From an uncultured Clostridia bacterium (GTDB lineage Bacteria; Bacillota; Clostridia; Lachnospirales; Lachnospiraceae), in NCBI GenBank assembly GCA_937896665.1, contig CALBNS010000087.1, positions 1 to 64,000 on the forward strand: a DNA stretch of 64,000 nt, written 5' to 3'. Numbering within the stretch: position 1 is the stretch's first letter; each line of letters starts with the position of its first letter. A program made the translations under genes and the position numbers. Shown one piece after another: positions 15,907 to 24,720 of this stretch. Under the pieces are notes generated by a model. It made no database searches. It saw nothing but the letters and a program-made list of their open reading frames with translations, and had not been told where the DNA came from.

Positions 15907-16719
15907 ATGAATTTGCGTGAAGAAATTAAAAATAAAAAACGTATTGTGATAAAGGTAGGAACAACAACCATTACACATGAAGTAACAGGGAATATTAATC
16001 TAAATAAATTGGAGAAGTTTGTAAGAATACTTACGAATCTGAGAAATCAGGGGAAAGAAGTGATTGTAGTTTCTTCTGGCTCTGTTGCAATCGGCAGAAC
16101 AGTACTTGGTATTGAAGAAAGGCCCAAAGAGGGTGCGATGCGTCAGGCATGTGCTGCAGTAGGTCAGGCCAGGCTGATGATGATTTATGAGAAATTCTTT
16201 GCAGAATACAGTCAGCTTACAGCACAGATTTTGCTGACAAAAGAGTCGATTACGAGTGAACAATGTAAGCGACAGGCAAAGATTGCATTTGAAAAGCTAT
16301 TGAATATGAACGTTATACCGATTGTAAATGAAAATGATGCGATTTCCGTAGATGAAGAATTGTACGGTGTATTTGGTGACAATGATACGATGGCGGCACA
16401 GGTTGCAGAGCTGGTAGAGGCGGATTTACTGATTTTGATGTCAGACATTGACGGATTATATACAGATGATCCCAAAAAGAATTCTAATGCAGAATTTGTA
16501 CATATAGTTCATAATGTGGACAGAGAATTGGAAGAAATGGCAAAGGATGCAGGCAGTGATAAGGGAACCGGTGGCATGAGGACCAAGATTGAAGCTGCAA
16601 AAGTTATGATGAAAGCTGGTGCTGATATGGTCATTGCAAACGGGGAGGACATTTCTATTATCAATGATATTATGGAAGGAAAAGAGATTGGAACTTTGTT
16701 CGTAGGTAAAGAAAAGTAA
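15907..16719 (+). CDS. proB: Glutamate 5-kinase
   Basis: 270 residues, the short form made of the amino-acid-kinase domain only, without the C-terminal PUA domain of E. coli ProB. It phosphorylates the gamma-carboxyl of glutamate, first step to proline. Visible motifs: IVIKVGTTTIT, VVSSGSVAIG, IPIVNENDAISV, FGDNDTMAAQVA, LMSDIDGLYTDDP and the KGTGGMRTKIEAA loop. It heads the operon with proA and the arg genes. The ATG at 15907 has only a weak ribosome site (GAGGG, 15 bases upstream). Confidence 0.95.
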   Translation: MNLREEIKNKKRIVIKVGTTTITHEVTGNINLNKLEKFVRILTNLRNQGKEVIVVSSGSVAIGRTVLGIEERPKEGAMRQACAAVGQARLMMIYEKFFAEYSQLTAQILLTKESITSEQCKRQAKIAFEKLLNMNVIPIVNENDAISVDEELYGVFGDNDTMAAQVAELVEADLLILMSDIDGLYTDDPKKNSNAEFVHIVHNVDRELEEMAKDAGSDKGTGGMRTKIEAAKVMMKAGADMVIANGEDISIINDIMEGKEIGTLFVGKEK

Positions 16720-16735
16720 TCGGGAGGTGACATCT

Positions 16736-17980
16736 ATGAGTTACATTGAAGAATTAGGAAAAAGAAGTAAAGCAGCTTCTAGGAACTTGGGGATTATGGG
16801 ACAGACACAGCGAAATCAGGGATTGTTGGCAGCAGCAGAACTGTTGGAAAGATATGTGGATTTCCTGATCTCGGAAAATGAGAAAGATATTATTAATGCC
16901 AGAAAGAAAGGTATGAAGGAATCCCTGATTGACAGACTACTCCTTACAGAAGACAGAGTTGATGGAATCGCACAGGGGCTTCGCCAGGTTGTAGATCTAG
17001 AAGACCCAATTGGTGAAGTGGAGTCTATGAAGGTAAGACCAAATGGTCTTATGGTGGGAAGAAAACGAGTTCCGTTAGGTGTAGTTGGAATTATTTACGA
17101 ATCAAGACCGAATGTAACAGCGGATGCCTTTGGACTCTGCCTAAAATCAGGAAACGCAGTTATTTTGCGTGGAGGAAGTGACTGTATCAATTCGAATAAA
17201 TCAATTGTGCGGGTGCTTCGCGAAGCTTTGAGCAAATGTGGGATTGATGAAGATGCAGTTCTTTTGGTAGAAGATACAGACCGTGCAGTAGTGCAGGAGA
17301 TGATGAAGCTTAATAAGTATATTGATGTGTTGATACCACGCGGCGGCGCAGGACTAATTCAGAATGTCGTACAAAACAGTACAGTTCCGGTTATTGAGAC
17401 AGGAACAGGCAATTGTCATGTCTATGTAGACGAATTAGCAGACTTTGAGATGGCAGTAGACATCATTGATAATGCAAAGACTCAGCGCCTGGGTGTATGC
17501 AATGCATGCGAATCACTTGTAATTCACAAAAATGTGGCAGACGAAGTGCTTCCAATGATTTGTGAAAGACTTGCTTCTAAGCAGGTAGAGATGCGTGGTG
17601 ATGAGGCGGCAAGAGCTATTGATGCGAGAATTATTCCAGCTTCGGAAGAAGATTGGGGTACAGAGTATCTTGATAAGATTATTTCTATTAAAATTGTTTC
17701 ATCAATCGAAGAAGCAATTGCTCATATTAATTGCTATAATACAGGACATTCAGAGGCAATTATTACAACGGATTATAATCACGCGTTAAAATTCCAGAAT
17801 GAGATTGACGCGGCCGCAGTCTATGTGAATGCTTCCACAAGATTTACAGATGGATTCGAATTTGGTTTTGGCGCAGAAATTGGAATCAGTACGCAAAAGC
17901 TCCATGCAAGAGGCCCGATGGGACTTGAGGCGTTGACGACAACAAAATATATTATATTTGGAAATGGACAGATTAGATAG
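16736..17980 (+). CDS. proA: Gamma-glutamyl phosphate reductase
   Basis: 414 residues from the ATG at 16736, 8 bases after GGGAGG; an in-frame GTG at 16727 falls inside that ribosome site. NADPH-dependent reduction of glutamyl-5-phosphate to the semialdehyde, second proline step. GIIYESRPNVTADA, LRGGSDCINSNKS and the catalytic cysteine region RLGVCNACESLVIH are standard, as is the ending FGAEIGISTQKLHARGPMG. It sits 16 bp after proB and 9 bp before argC. Confidence 0.96.
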   Translation: MSYIEELGKRSKAASRNLGIMGQTQRNQGLLAAAELLERYVDFLISENEKDIINARKKGMKESLIDRLLLTEDRVDGIAQGLRQVVDLEDPIGEVESMKVRPNGLMVGRKRVPLGVVGIIYESRPNVTADAFGLCLKSGNAVILRGGSDCINSNKSIVRVLREALSKCGIDEDAVLLVEDTDRAVVQEMMKLNKYIDVLIPRGGAGLIQNVVQNSTVPVIETGTGNCHVYVDELADFEMAVDIIDNAKTQRLGVCNACESLVIHKNVADEVLPMICERLASKQVEMRGDEAARAIDARIIPASEEDWGTEYLDKIISIKIVSSIEEAIAHINCYNTGHSEAIITTDYNHALKFQNEIDAAAVYVNASTRFTDGFEFGFGAEIGISTQKLHARGPMGLEALTTTKYIIFGNGQIR

Positions 17981-17989
17981 GAGTAAGAG

Positions 17990-19030
17990 ATGGTAAAGGT
18001 TGGAATTATTGGGGCTACCGGCTATGCAGGCGGTGAGCTGGTAAGAATATTAAAAGGACATAAGGATGCCGAAATTAAATGGTATGGTTCCAGAAGCTAT
18101 ATCGACAAGAAATATTATGAGGTTTATCAGAATATGTTTCAGATTGTAGACGAGAAATGTATGGATGATAATATGGAAGCTCTGGCAGAAGAAGTAGATG
18201 TAATCTTTACTGCAACTCCGCAAGGGTTATGTGCGTCGCTGGTAAATAAAGAGATTCTTTCAAAAGTTAAGATTGTAGATTTGAGTGCGGATTTTCGTAT
18301 CAAAGATGTTGCAACTTATGAAAAATGGTATGGAATCGAGCATAAATCACCGGAATTTATTGAGGAGGCAGTTTACGGGCTCTGTGAGATTAACCGTGAA
18401 GATGTGAAAAAAGCAAGACTGGTTGCAAATCCGGGATGTTACCCGACCTGTTCAACATTGTCTGTCTATCCACTTGCAAAAGAAGGACTGATTGATATGA
18501 GTACACTGATTATAGATGCAAAGTCAGGAACTTCGGGAGCGGGAAGAGGAGCAAAGGTAGATAACCTTTACTGCGAAGTAAATGAGAATATTAAGGCATA
18601 TGGTGTTGCTACTCATAGACACACGCCAGAGATTGAAGAACAGCTAGGATATGCGTCAGGGGAAGACGTGCTGTTAAACTTTACTCCACACTTAGTTCCG
18701 ATGAACCGTGGAATTCTGATTACTGCATATGCTTCTTTGAAAAAGGATGTTACATATGAAGAAGTGAAGGCAGTTTATGATAAATACTATGCACAGGAGA
18801 AATTTGTGCGTGTGCTTGATAAAGATGTTTGTCCACAGACAAAATGGGTGGAAGGAAGCAATTATGTAGATGTGAACATTAAGATTGACCCACGTACAAA
18901 TCGGATTATTATGATGGGTGCGATGGATAATCTTGTGAAAGGCGCGGCAGGCCAGGCAGTACAGAATATGAACTTGATGTTTGGTCTGAAGGAGACAGAA
19001 GGACTTGAGCTTGTGCCAATGTTCCCGTAA
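17990..19030 (+). CDS. argC: N-acetyl-gamma-glutamyl-phosphate reductase
   Basis: 346 residues. Rossmann motif GIIGATGYAGGELVR at the N-terminus, catalytic cysteine in NPGCYPTCS, and RHTPEIEEQL plus the NYVDVN region complete the signature. It makes N-acetylglutamate semialdehyde. ATG follows AGGAGT; nine bases after proA, so the arginine and proline reductases are co-transcribed. Confidence 0.96.
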   Translation: MVKVGIIGATGYAGGELVRILKGHKDAEIKWYGSRSYIDKKYYEVYQNMFQIVDEKCMDDNMEALAEEVDVIFTATPQGLCASLVNKEILSKVKIVDLSADFRIKDVATYEKWYGIEHKSPEFIEEAVYGLCEINREDVKKARLVANPGCYPTCSTLSVYPLAKEGLIDMSTLIIDAKSGTSGAGRGAKVDNLYCEVNENIKAYGVATHRHTPEIEEQLGYASGEDVLLNFTPHLVPMNRGILITAYASLKKDVTYEEVKAVYDKYYAQEKFVRVLDKDVCPQTKWVEGSNYVDVNIKIDPRTNRIIMMGAMDNLVKGAAGQAVQNMNLMFGLKETEGLELVPMFP

Positions 19031-19073
19031 TTTTCCGGATAAGAAAAACATTGCCGGACAGGAGATAAATGGA

Positions 19074-19517
19074 ATGATTAGGATAATGACGATAGAAGAC
19101 TATGATGGTGTCTATGCATTGTGGAAAACCATTCATGGATTTGCCATAAGAAGCATAGATGATTCAAGAGAAGGGGTGGAACGTTTCTTGAAACGTAATC
19201 CAACAACTAGCATAGTTGCAGTAGAGGATGGAAAAATTGTAGGAAGCATCTTGTGCGGACATGATGGCAGAAGAGGATGTTTTTATCATGTTTGTGTGCA
19301 TGAAGCATACCGAATGCGCGGTATCGGACGCGCTATGGTTGTGAGGGCAATGGAAGCTTTGCGAGAAGAGAAGATTAGTAAAGTTTCTTTGATTGCATTT
19401 TCAGAGAACGATATCGGTAATGCATTCTGGAAGGAAGTCGGCTGGACAAAGCGGCAAGATTTGAATTATTATGATTTTACATTGAATGAAGAAAACATTG
19501 TAGCGTTCAATAAGTAA
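19074..19517 (+). CDS. GNAT-family N-acetyltransferase in arg operon
   Basis: 147 residues from the ATG at 19074 (GGAG 9 bases upstream); earlier in-frame codons overlap argC. A single GNAT fold: IRIMTIEDYDGVYALW, acetyl-CoA loop VHEAYRMRGIGRAMV, and FSENDIGNAFWKEVGW. It lies between argC (43 bp) and argJ (11 bp) in the same direction, so it is made with the arginine enzymes. It could make N-acetylglutamate to prime the cycle beside ArgJ, or acetylate an unrelated amine. Sequence alone does not decide. Confidence 0.8.
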   Translation: MIRIMTIEDYDGVYALWKTIHGFAIRSIDDSREGVERFLKRNPTTSIVAVEDGKIVGSILCGHDGRRGCFYHVCVHEAYRMRGIGRAMVVRAMEALREEKISKVSLIAFSENDIGNAFWKEVGWTKRQDLNYYDFTLNEENIVAFNK

Positions 19518-19528
19518 GGAGTGGGAAC

Positions 19529-20752
19529 ATGAGAGAAATTAGAGGTGGTGTAACCGCAGCGAAAGGATTTGAGGCTGCAGGGGCGGCAGCAGAGATTAAA
19601 TATAAGAATCGCACAGATATGGCAATTATTTACAGCCAGAAGCCTTGTGTGGCGGCTGGAACCTTTACTACAAATGTAGTAAAGGCAGCCCCGGTTATCT
19701 GGGACAGAAATCAAGTGAATGAGTGTGAATTTGCACAGGCTGTAATTGTAAATTCAGGGATTGCTAATGCATGTACTGGAGCAGAAGGATATGGATACTG
19801 TAAGGAAACTGCTGAGGAAGCAGCGAAAGTGCTTGGAATTCCGGCAGACAGTGTACTAATCGGCTCAACAGGTGTCATTGGAAAACAGCTTCCGATTGAC
19901 AGAATCAAGGCGGGAATTGCAAAGCTTTCAAGATTCAAGAAAGATACGATAGATGCTGGCACAGATGCGGCAAAAGCAATTATGACAACGGACACAGTAG
20001 AAAAGCAGGTTGCGGTGGAAGTTGAAATAGGTGGTAAAACTGTGACAATAGGCGGCATGGCAAAAGGCTCTGGCATGATTCATCCAAATATGTGTACGAT
20101 GCTTGGATTTATTACAACAGATGCAGTGATTACAAAGACTGTATTACAGAAAGCACTTCGGGAAGACGTGGAAGATACTTATAATATGGTTTCTGTAGAC
20201 GGAGATACCTCTACGAACGATACGGTACTGCTTCTCGCAAACGGTATGGCAGGGAACCCTGAAATTCAGGAAGGAACAGCAGAATATGAGACATTTAGAG
20301 AAGCTTTACATTTTGTAAATGAAACGCTGGCAAAGAAAATAGCCGGAGACGGGGAAGGGGCAACTGCACTTTTTGAAGTTAATATTATCGGTGCCGAATC
20401 CAAAGAACAGGCTGTACTTCTCAGCAAATCAATTGCCTGCTCGAATTTGACAAAGACAGCGATTGCCGGTCATGATGCAAACTGGGGACGGATTTTATGC
20501 GCAATGGGGTATTCCGGTGCACAGTTTGATCCGGGAAAAGTAGATTTATTCTTTGAAAGTGAAGCCGGAAAGCTGCAAATTGTTGCAAATGGAACAGCAG
20601 TGGAGTATAGTGAAGAGAAGGCAACTGAGATTTTATCCCAGCCGGTAGTTATTGCAACTGCCGATATCAAAATGGGAGATTCAAAGGCAACTGCATGGGG
20701 GTGTGATCTGACTCACGAATATATATCAATTAACGCTGATTATAGAAGCTAG
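19529..20752 (+). CDS. argJ: Bifunctional glutamate N-acetyltransferase / ornithine acetyltransferase
   Basis: 407 residues. Transfers acetyl from N-acetylornithine to glutamate, recycling it. The self-cleavage site is visible as KGSGMIHPNMCTMLGF; the nucleophilic threonine is Thr190, preceded by Cys189 where many relatives have alanine. GHDANWGRILCAMGYSG and DGDTSTNDTV are also family hallmarks. AAGGAGT lies 8 bases before the ATG. Whether it can also use acetyl-CoA (true bifunctionality) is not readable. Confidence 0.96.
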   Translation: MREIRGGVTAAKGFEAAGAAAEIKYKNRTDMAIIYSQKPCVAAGTFTTNVVKAAPVIWDRNQVNECEFAQAVIVNSGIANACTGAEGYGYCKETAEEAAKVLGIPADSVLIGSTGVIGKQLPIDRIKAGIAKLSRFKKDTIDAGTDAAKAIMTTDTVEKQVAVEVEIGGKTVTIGGMAKGSGMIHPNMCTMLGFITTDAVITKTVLQKALREDVEDTYNMVSVDGDTSTNDTVLLLANGMAGNPEIQEGTAEYETFREALHFVNETLAKKIAGDGEGATALFEVNIIGAESKEQAVLLSKSIACSNLTKTAIAGHDANWGRILCAMGYSGAQFDPGKVDLFFESEAGKLQIVANGTAVEYSEEKATEILSQPVVIATADIKMGDSKATAWGCDLTHEYISINADYRS

Positions 20753-20773
20753 TACTTAAAGGAGAACAAAGAC

Positions 20774-21673
20774 ATGAATCCAAATATGGAAAAATATTTA
20801 CATAAGGCAGAGGTATTGATTGAGGCCCTTCCGTATATACAAAGATTTAACCGTAAGGTAATTGTTGTGAAATATGGTGGAAGTGCCATGGTAGATGAGA
20901 CATTGAAACGTCAGGTAATCGAAGATGTAACTTTGTTGAAACTTGTAGGATTTAAACCGATTATCGTGCATGGCGGCGGTAAGGAAATCAGCAGAATGAT
21001 GGAAAGAGTTGGAAAAGAATCAAAGTTTGTGAATGGACTTCGTGTTACCGATGAAGAGACGCTTGACATTGCAGAAATGGTGCTAGGAAAAGTGAATAAG
21101 AGTCTGGTGCAGCTTGTGGGTTCGATTGGAGTAAGAGCAATTGGAATCAGTGGCAAAGACGGAAATCTGTTGAAAGTACAAAAAAAACTGTCGAATGGAG
21201 AGGACATCGGCTTTGTAGGTGAAGTCACAGATGTGAATTCGAGAGTATTATATGATTTGTTGGAAAAAGATTTTCTCCCGATTATATGTCCAATTGGTTT
21301 GGACGAGAACAGTCAGGCATACAATATTAACGCAGATGATGCGGCATGTGCCATTGCAAGTGCTATGAATGCAGAAAAACTAGCATTTTTAACTGATATC
21401 GAAGGTGTTTATAAGGATCCTGCTAATCCGCAAACATTGATTTCAGAGCTGACAGTCAAAGAGGCAGAGGAATTGATGAAAAGCGGCTATATTGGCGGAG
21501 GTATGTTGCCAAAATTACAAAATTGTATTGATGCAATTCACAATGGTGTTTCTAGAGTCCATATTCTTGACGGCCGTATCAAACACTGTCTGTTATTGGA
21601 AATCTTTACGAATAAGGGAATTGGTACAGCAATTTTAAAAGATGATGAAAGCAGGTTCTATCATGAAAAATAA
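20774..21673 (+). CDS. argB: Acetylglutamate kinase
   Basis: 299 residues, amino-acid-kinase fold: VVKYGGSAM, IIVHGGGKEISRMM, INADDAACAIASAM, LTDIEGVY and the GGGMLPKLQNCIDA loop. It phosphorylates N-acetylglutamate and is the usual arginine-feedback step; the N-terminal helix (EVLIEALPYIQRF) is of the arginine-sensitive hexameric type. Its end overlaps argD by 11 bases. Confidence 0.96.
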   Translation: MNPNMEKYLHKAEVLIEALPYIQRFNRKVIVVKYGGSAMVDETLKRQVIEDVTLLKLVGFKPIIVHGGGKEISRMMERVGKESKFVNGLRVTDEETLDIAEMVLGKVNKSLVQLVGSIGVRAIGISGKDGNLLKVQKKLSNGEDIGFVGEVTDVNSRVLYDLLEKDFLPIICPIGLDENSQAYNINADDAACAIASAMNAEKLAFLTDIEGVYKDPANPQTLISELTVKEAEELMKSGYIGGGMLPKLQNCIDAIHNGVSRVHILDGRIKHCLLLEIFTNKGIGTAILKDDESRFYHEK

Positions 21674-22847
21674 TTACATTGAAAAGGCAGAGAGTACGCT
21701 TTTACATACATACAACCGTTATCAGATTGTATTTGATAAAGGGGAAGGCGTGTATCTTTACGATACGGACGGAAAACAATATTTAGATTTTGCGGCAGGG
21801 ATTGCAGTATGTTCTTTGGGATATAATCATCCGGCATACACACAAAGCTTGAAAAATCAGATTGACAAATTGATGCATACGTCGAATCTGTTCTACAGTG
21901 CTCCGGTTGCAGAAGCGGCAGATAGGCTTAAAGAAGCTTCGCAGATGGATAGAGTATTTTTTACCAATAGTGGTACAGAGGCCATTGAAGGGGCATTGAA
22001 GGCTGCTAGAAAATATGCATATACACAAAAAAGCGGACGTTTCGAGTTTATTGCGATGGAACATTCCTTCCATGGACGCAGTATGGGTGCCGTGTCAGTG
22101 ACGGGAACAGAACATTATAGAACTCCTTTTGAACCGTTAATTGGTGGAGTGAAATTTGCAAAATATAACGATTTGGAGAGCGTGAAAGCACTGATTACAG
22201 GGCAGACTTGTGCAGTGATTTTAGAGCCGGTACAGGGAGAAGGCGGTATTTACCCTGCAGAAAAGGAATTTTTAGAAGGAGTTAGGGCACTTTGTGATGA
22301 GAATGATGTGCTGCTTATTTTTGATGAAATTCAATGTGGTATGGGAAGAACCGGTGAAATGTTTGCATGGCAGGGATATGGAGTGAAGCCAGATATTATG
22401 GCAATGGCAAAGGCGATTGGAAATGGTGTTCCGGTCGGCGCATTTGCAGTGACTGAAAGAGTAGCAGAAAAATCACTAGCACCTGGAGACCATGGAACAA
22501 CTTATGGTGGCAACCCGTTCGTTTGCGCAGGAGTAGCCAAAGTGTTGGAAATCTTTGAAGAAGAAAAGATTTTAGAACATGTGAAGAAAATCAGTATCTA
22601 TCTGGAAGAGCAGTTGGAGCAATTGACAGAAAGAAGCGAAGCAATATCTGAAAGACGTGGAAAAGGTCTTATGCAAGGGCTTGTGCTCACAAAACCGGTT
22701 GGGGAAGTAGTCACAAAAGCATTGGAGCAGAGACTGATTGTCATTTCAGCCGGGGGAAATGTGCTTCGTCTGGTACCACCACTTGTGATTACGGAACAAC
22801 ATATCGATGAAATGATTCGTAAGCTTGAAAAAGCATTGGAAGATTAA
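21663..22847 (+). CDS. argD: Acetylornithine aminotransferase
   Basis: 394 residues from the ATG at 21663, 11 bases inside argB, so translationally coupled; an in-frame ATG at 21642 is deeper in argB. Class III PLP aminotransferase: FTNSGTEAIEGALKAARKYA, EHSFHGRSMGA, LIFDEIQCGMGRTG, and the PLP lysine in MAMAKAIGNGVPVGA. Converts N-acetylglutamate semialdehyde to N-acetylornithine. Last arg gene of the operon; argF and argH are not here. Confidence 0.95.
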   Translation: MKNNYIEKAESTLLHTYNRYQIVFDKGEGVYLYDTDGKQYLDFAAGIAVCSLGYNHPAYTQSLKNQIDKLMHTSNLFYSAPVAEAADRLKEASQMDRVFFTNSGTEAIEGALKAARKYAYTQKSGRFEFIAMEHSFHGRSMGAVSVTGTEHYRTPFEPLIGGVKFAKYNDLESVKALITGQTCAVILEPVQGEGGIYPAEKEFLEGVRALCDENDVLLIFDEIQCGMGRTGEMFAWQGYGVKPDIMAMAKAIGNGVPVGAFAVTERVAEKSLAPGDHGTTYGGNPFVCAGVAKVLEIFEEEKILEHVKKISIYLEEQLEQLTERSEAISERRGKGLMQGLVLTKPVGEVVTKALEQRLIVISAGGNVLRLVPPLVITEQHIDEMIRKLEKALED

Positions 22848-22906
22848 GGAATAATACCCAGTCATTTGGATATACTAGGAAAAACAATTTTCTAGGAGGA
22901 TTCAAA

Positions 22907-23341
22907 ATGATTGGGTTTTTTATTGCACTATTATCAGGAGCATTGATGAGTGTGCAGGGTGTATTTAATACACAAGTAACAAAAACGACAGGAATGTGGG
23001 TGTCAAACGGATGGGTACAGCTTACTGCGTTGATTGCCTGTGTAGTAGCATGGTTTGTTATGGGGCGTGATAATATTATGACGTTAACGCAGGTACGGCC
23101 GAGGTACGTTCTGTTAGGCGGAGTGATTGGAGCCGGAATTACTTGGACAGTGATTAAAAGTATGGCGCAGCTTGGTCCTGCAAAGGCTTCTCTTTTAATT
23201 GTAATTGCGCAGCTTATTGTGTCATATGTGATTGAATTAATGGGACTTTTTGGTGTGGATAAGGCACCATTTGAATGGAGGAAAATCGGTGGGCTTGCAC
23301 TGGCTCTAATTGGGATTGCCATTTTTCAGTGGGATAAATAA
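22907..23341 (+). CDS. Small DMT-family transporter (YdcZ/DUF606-like)
   Basis: 144 residues, four membrane segments (FIALLSGALMSVQGVFN, GWVQLTALIACVVAWFVMG, VLLGGVIGAGITWTVIKSM, GLALALIGIAIFQW). The N-terminal SGALMSVQGVFNTQ is typical of this half-size drug/metabolite transporter group, which works as a dimer. CTAGGAGG precedes the ATG; an imperfect dyad around it (CTAGGAAAA/TTTTCTAG) could mask the ribosome site. It follows argD by 59 bp and may be co-transcribed. Substrate unknown. Confidence 0.82.
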   Translation: MIGFFIALLSGALMSVQGVFNTQVTKTTGMWVSNGWVQLTALIACVVAWFVMGRDNIMTLTQVRPRYVLLGGVIGAGITWTVIKSMAQLGPAKASLLIVIAQLIVSYVIELMGLFGVDKAPFEWRKIGGLALALIGIAIFQWDK

Positions 23342-23367
23342 TCATGGGAAGAAAGGACAAAAATCGG

Positions 23368-23396
23368 TTGTAATTTCAGTAAAAATTCGCTACAAT
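23368..23396 (+). promoter_or_regulatory. Promoter of comEA operon
   Basis: TTGTAA (23368-23373), 17 bp, TACAAT (23391-23396), 57 bp before comEA. Confidence 0.65.
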
Positions 23397-23453
23397 AAAG
23401 GATGTCTAAGCATAGAGGGGTGTCTGTAGTTTTTTGCTATGGAGGAAGTATAT

Positions 23454-24014
23454 ATGCGTAGAATAATACAAATTGTATTTTATATTCTGTTTTGCCTTGT
23501 GCTGTGTGTGGGGTGCCGGCAGAATTCCCAACAGAGTGATGCTTTGGAGCCGATAAAATTAGAAGATACCACAGAGGAAACAAAAAAGACAGTGAAAGAA
23601 AATACAGAAAGCATTTTTGTGTATGTATGTGGTGCTGTAAATAAGCCGGGAGTTTACGAACTTCCCCAAGGAAGCAGATTGTATGAGGCAATTGAGACTG
23701 CCGGTGGCTTTCGTGAAGACGCGTCAGTTACAGCAATGAATCAGGCAAAAGTGCTGGAAGATGAAGAAACAATTTGCGTGCCTACAAAAGACGAAGCAGC
23801 AAAGAGACAAGCTTCGGAGGATGGAAAAATTAATTTAAATACTGCTACAAAAGCGGAGCTGATGACTTTGAATGGAATTGGCGAAGCCAGAGCAGACAGT
23901 ATTATTAAATACAGAGAAGAACAAGGAAAATTCAGGACAATTGAGGATTTAAAGCAAATTGACGGAATTAAAGATGGACTTTTCGAGAAGATTAAAGATT
24001 CAATCACAGTTTAA
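23454..24014 (+). CDS. comEA: ComEA-like DNA-binding competence lipoprotein
   Basis: 186 residues from the ATG at 23454 (GGAGG 8 bases upstream). A lipobox (VLCVGC, Cys21) suggests lipid anchoring, unlike the single membrane helix of B. subtilis ComEA. A SLBB-type domain (residues about 52-105, VYVCGAVNKPGVYELPQGS) is followed by a helix-hairpin-helix DNA-binding domain (about 125-186, INLNTATKAELMTLNGIGEA, FRTIEDLKQIDGI). It should capture double-stranded DNA outside the cell for ComEC, encoded four genes downstream. Confidence 0.9.
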   Translation: MRRIIQIVFYILFCLVLCVGCRQNSQQSDALEPIKLEDTTEETKKTVKENTESIFVYVCGAVNKPGVYELPQGSRLYEAIETAGGFREDASVTAMNQAKVLEDEETICVPTKDEAAKRQASEDGKINLNTATKAELMTLNGIGEARADSIIKYREEQGKFRTIEDLKQIDGIKDGLFEKIKDSITV

Positions 24015-24030
24015 GCGAGGGAGATAAGAG

Positions 24031-24720
24031 ATGGGAAAAAAGGTATTGGTTGTGGACGACGAAAAGCTAATTGTAAAGGGAATAAGATTTAGCCTGATCC
24101 AGGATGGTATGGAGGTTGACTGTGCTTATGATGGTGAAGAGGCTTTGGAATTGGCTAAGCAGAATGAATATGCGCTTATTTTGTTGGACGTGATGCTTCC
24201 GAAGATGGACGGATTTGAGGTTTGTCAGCAGATTCGGGAATTTTCCGATGTGCCGATTGTTATGCTGACGGCAAAAGGTGACGACATGGATAAGATTCTC
24301 GGTCTTGAATATGGAGCAGATGATTACATAACCAAGCCTTTTAATATTTTAGAGGTAAAAGCAAGAATTAAGGCAATCATACGCCGTACCGGAAGGAAAG
24401 AAGAAAAAGAAGTCCCGTCCAATGTTCTGGTTAAAAGAGATATGAAGATTGACTGTGAAAGCAGAAGAGTGTTTATAGAAGAAAAAGAAATCAATCTGAC
24501 AGCCAAAGAATTTGATTTGTTAGAATTGTTGGCAATGAATCCGGATAAAGTCTACAGCAGGGATAAGCTGTTGAATCTGGTTTGGGGATATGATTATCCG
24601 GGAGATGCAAGAACAGTAGATGTGCATATCAGACGCTTGAGAGAAAAGATTGAGAAACATCCAAGTGAACCAAGATATGTTTACACAAAATGGGGAGTTG
24701 GTTACTATTTTAAGGGTTAA
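24031..24720 (+). CDS. OmpR/PhoB-family response regulator
   Basis: 229 residues. Receiver domain 4-118 with acidic pocket VVDDE, phospho-acceptor Asp53 in LLDVMLPKMDG, and Lys102 in ITKPF. Winged-helix DNA-binding domain about 130-229 with LTAKEFDLLELLAMNP, SRDKLLNLVWGYDY and TVDVHIRRLREKIE. Paired with the histidine kinase that overlaps its 3' end. In PhoP/WalR-like systems such proteins respond to phosphate or envelope signals; the input here is unknown. Located 16 bp after comEA in the same operon. Confidence 0.92.
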   Translation: MGKKVLVVDDEKLIVKGIRFSLIQDGMEVDCAYDGEEALELAKQNEYALILLDVMLPKMDGFEVCQQIREFSDVPIVMLTAKGDDMDKILGLEYGADDYITKPFNILEVKARIKAIIRRTGRKEEKEVPSNVLVKRDMKIDCESRRVFIEEKEINLTAKEFDLLELLAMNPDKVYSRDKLLNLVWGYDYPGDARTVDVHIRRLREKIEKHPSEPRYVYTKWGVGYYFKG

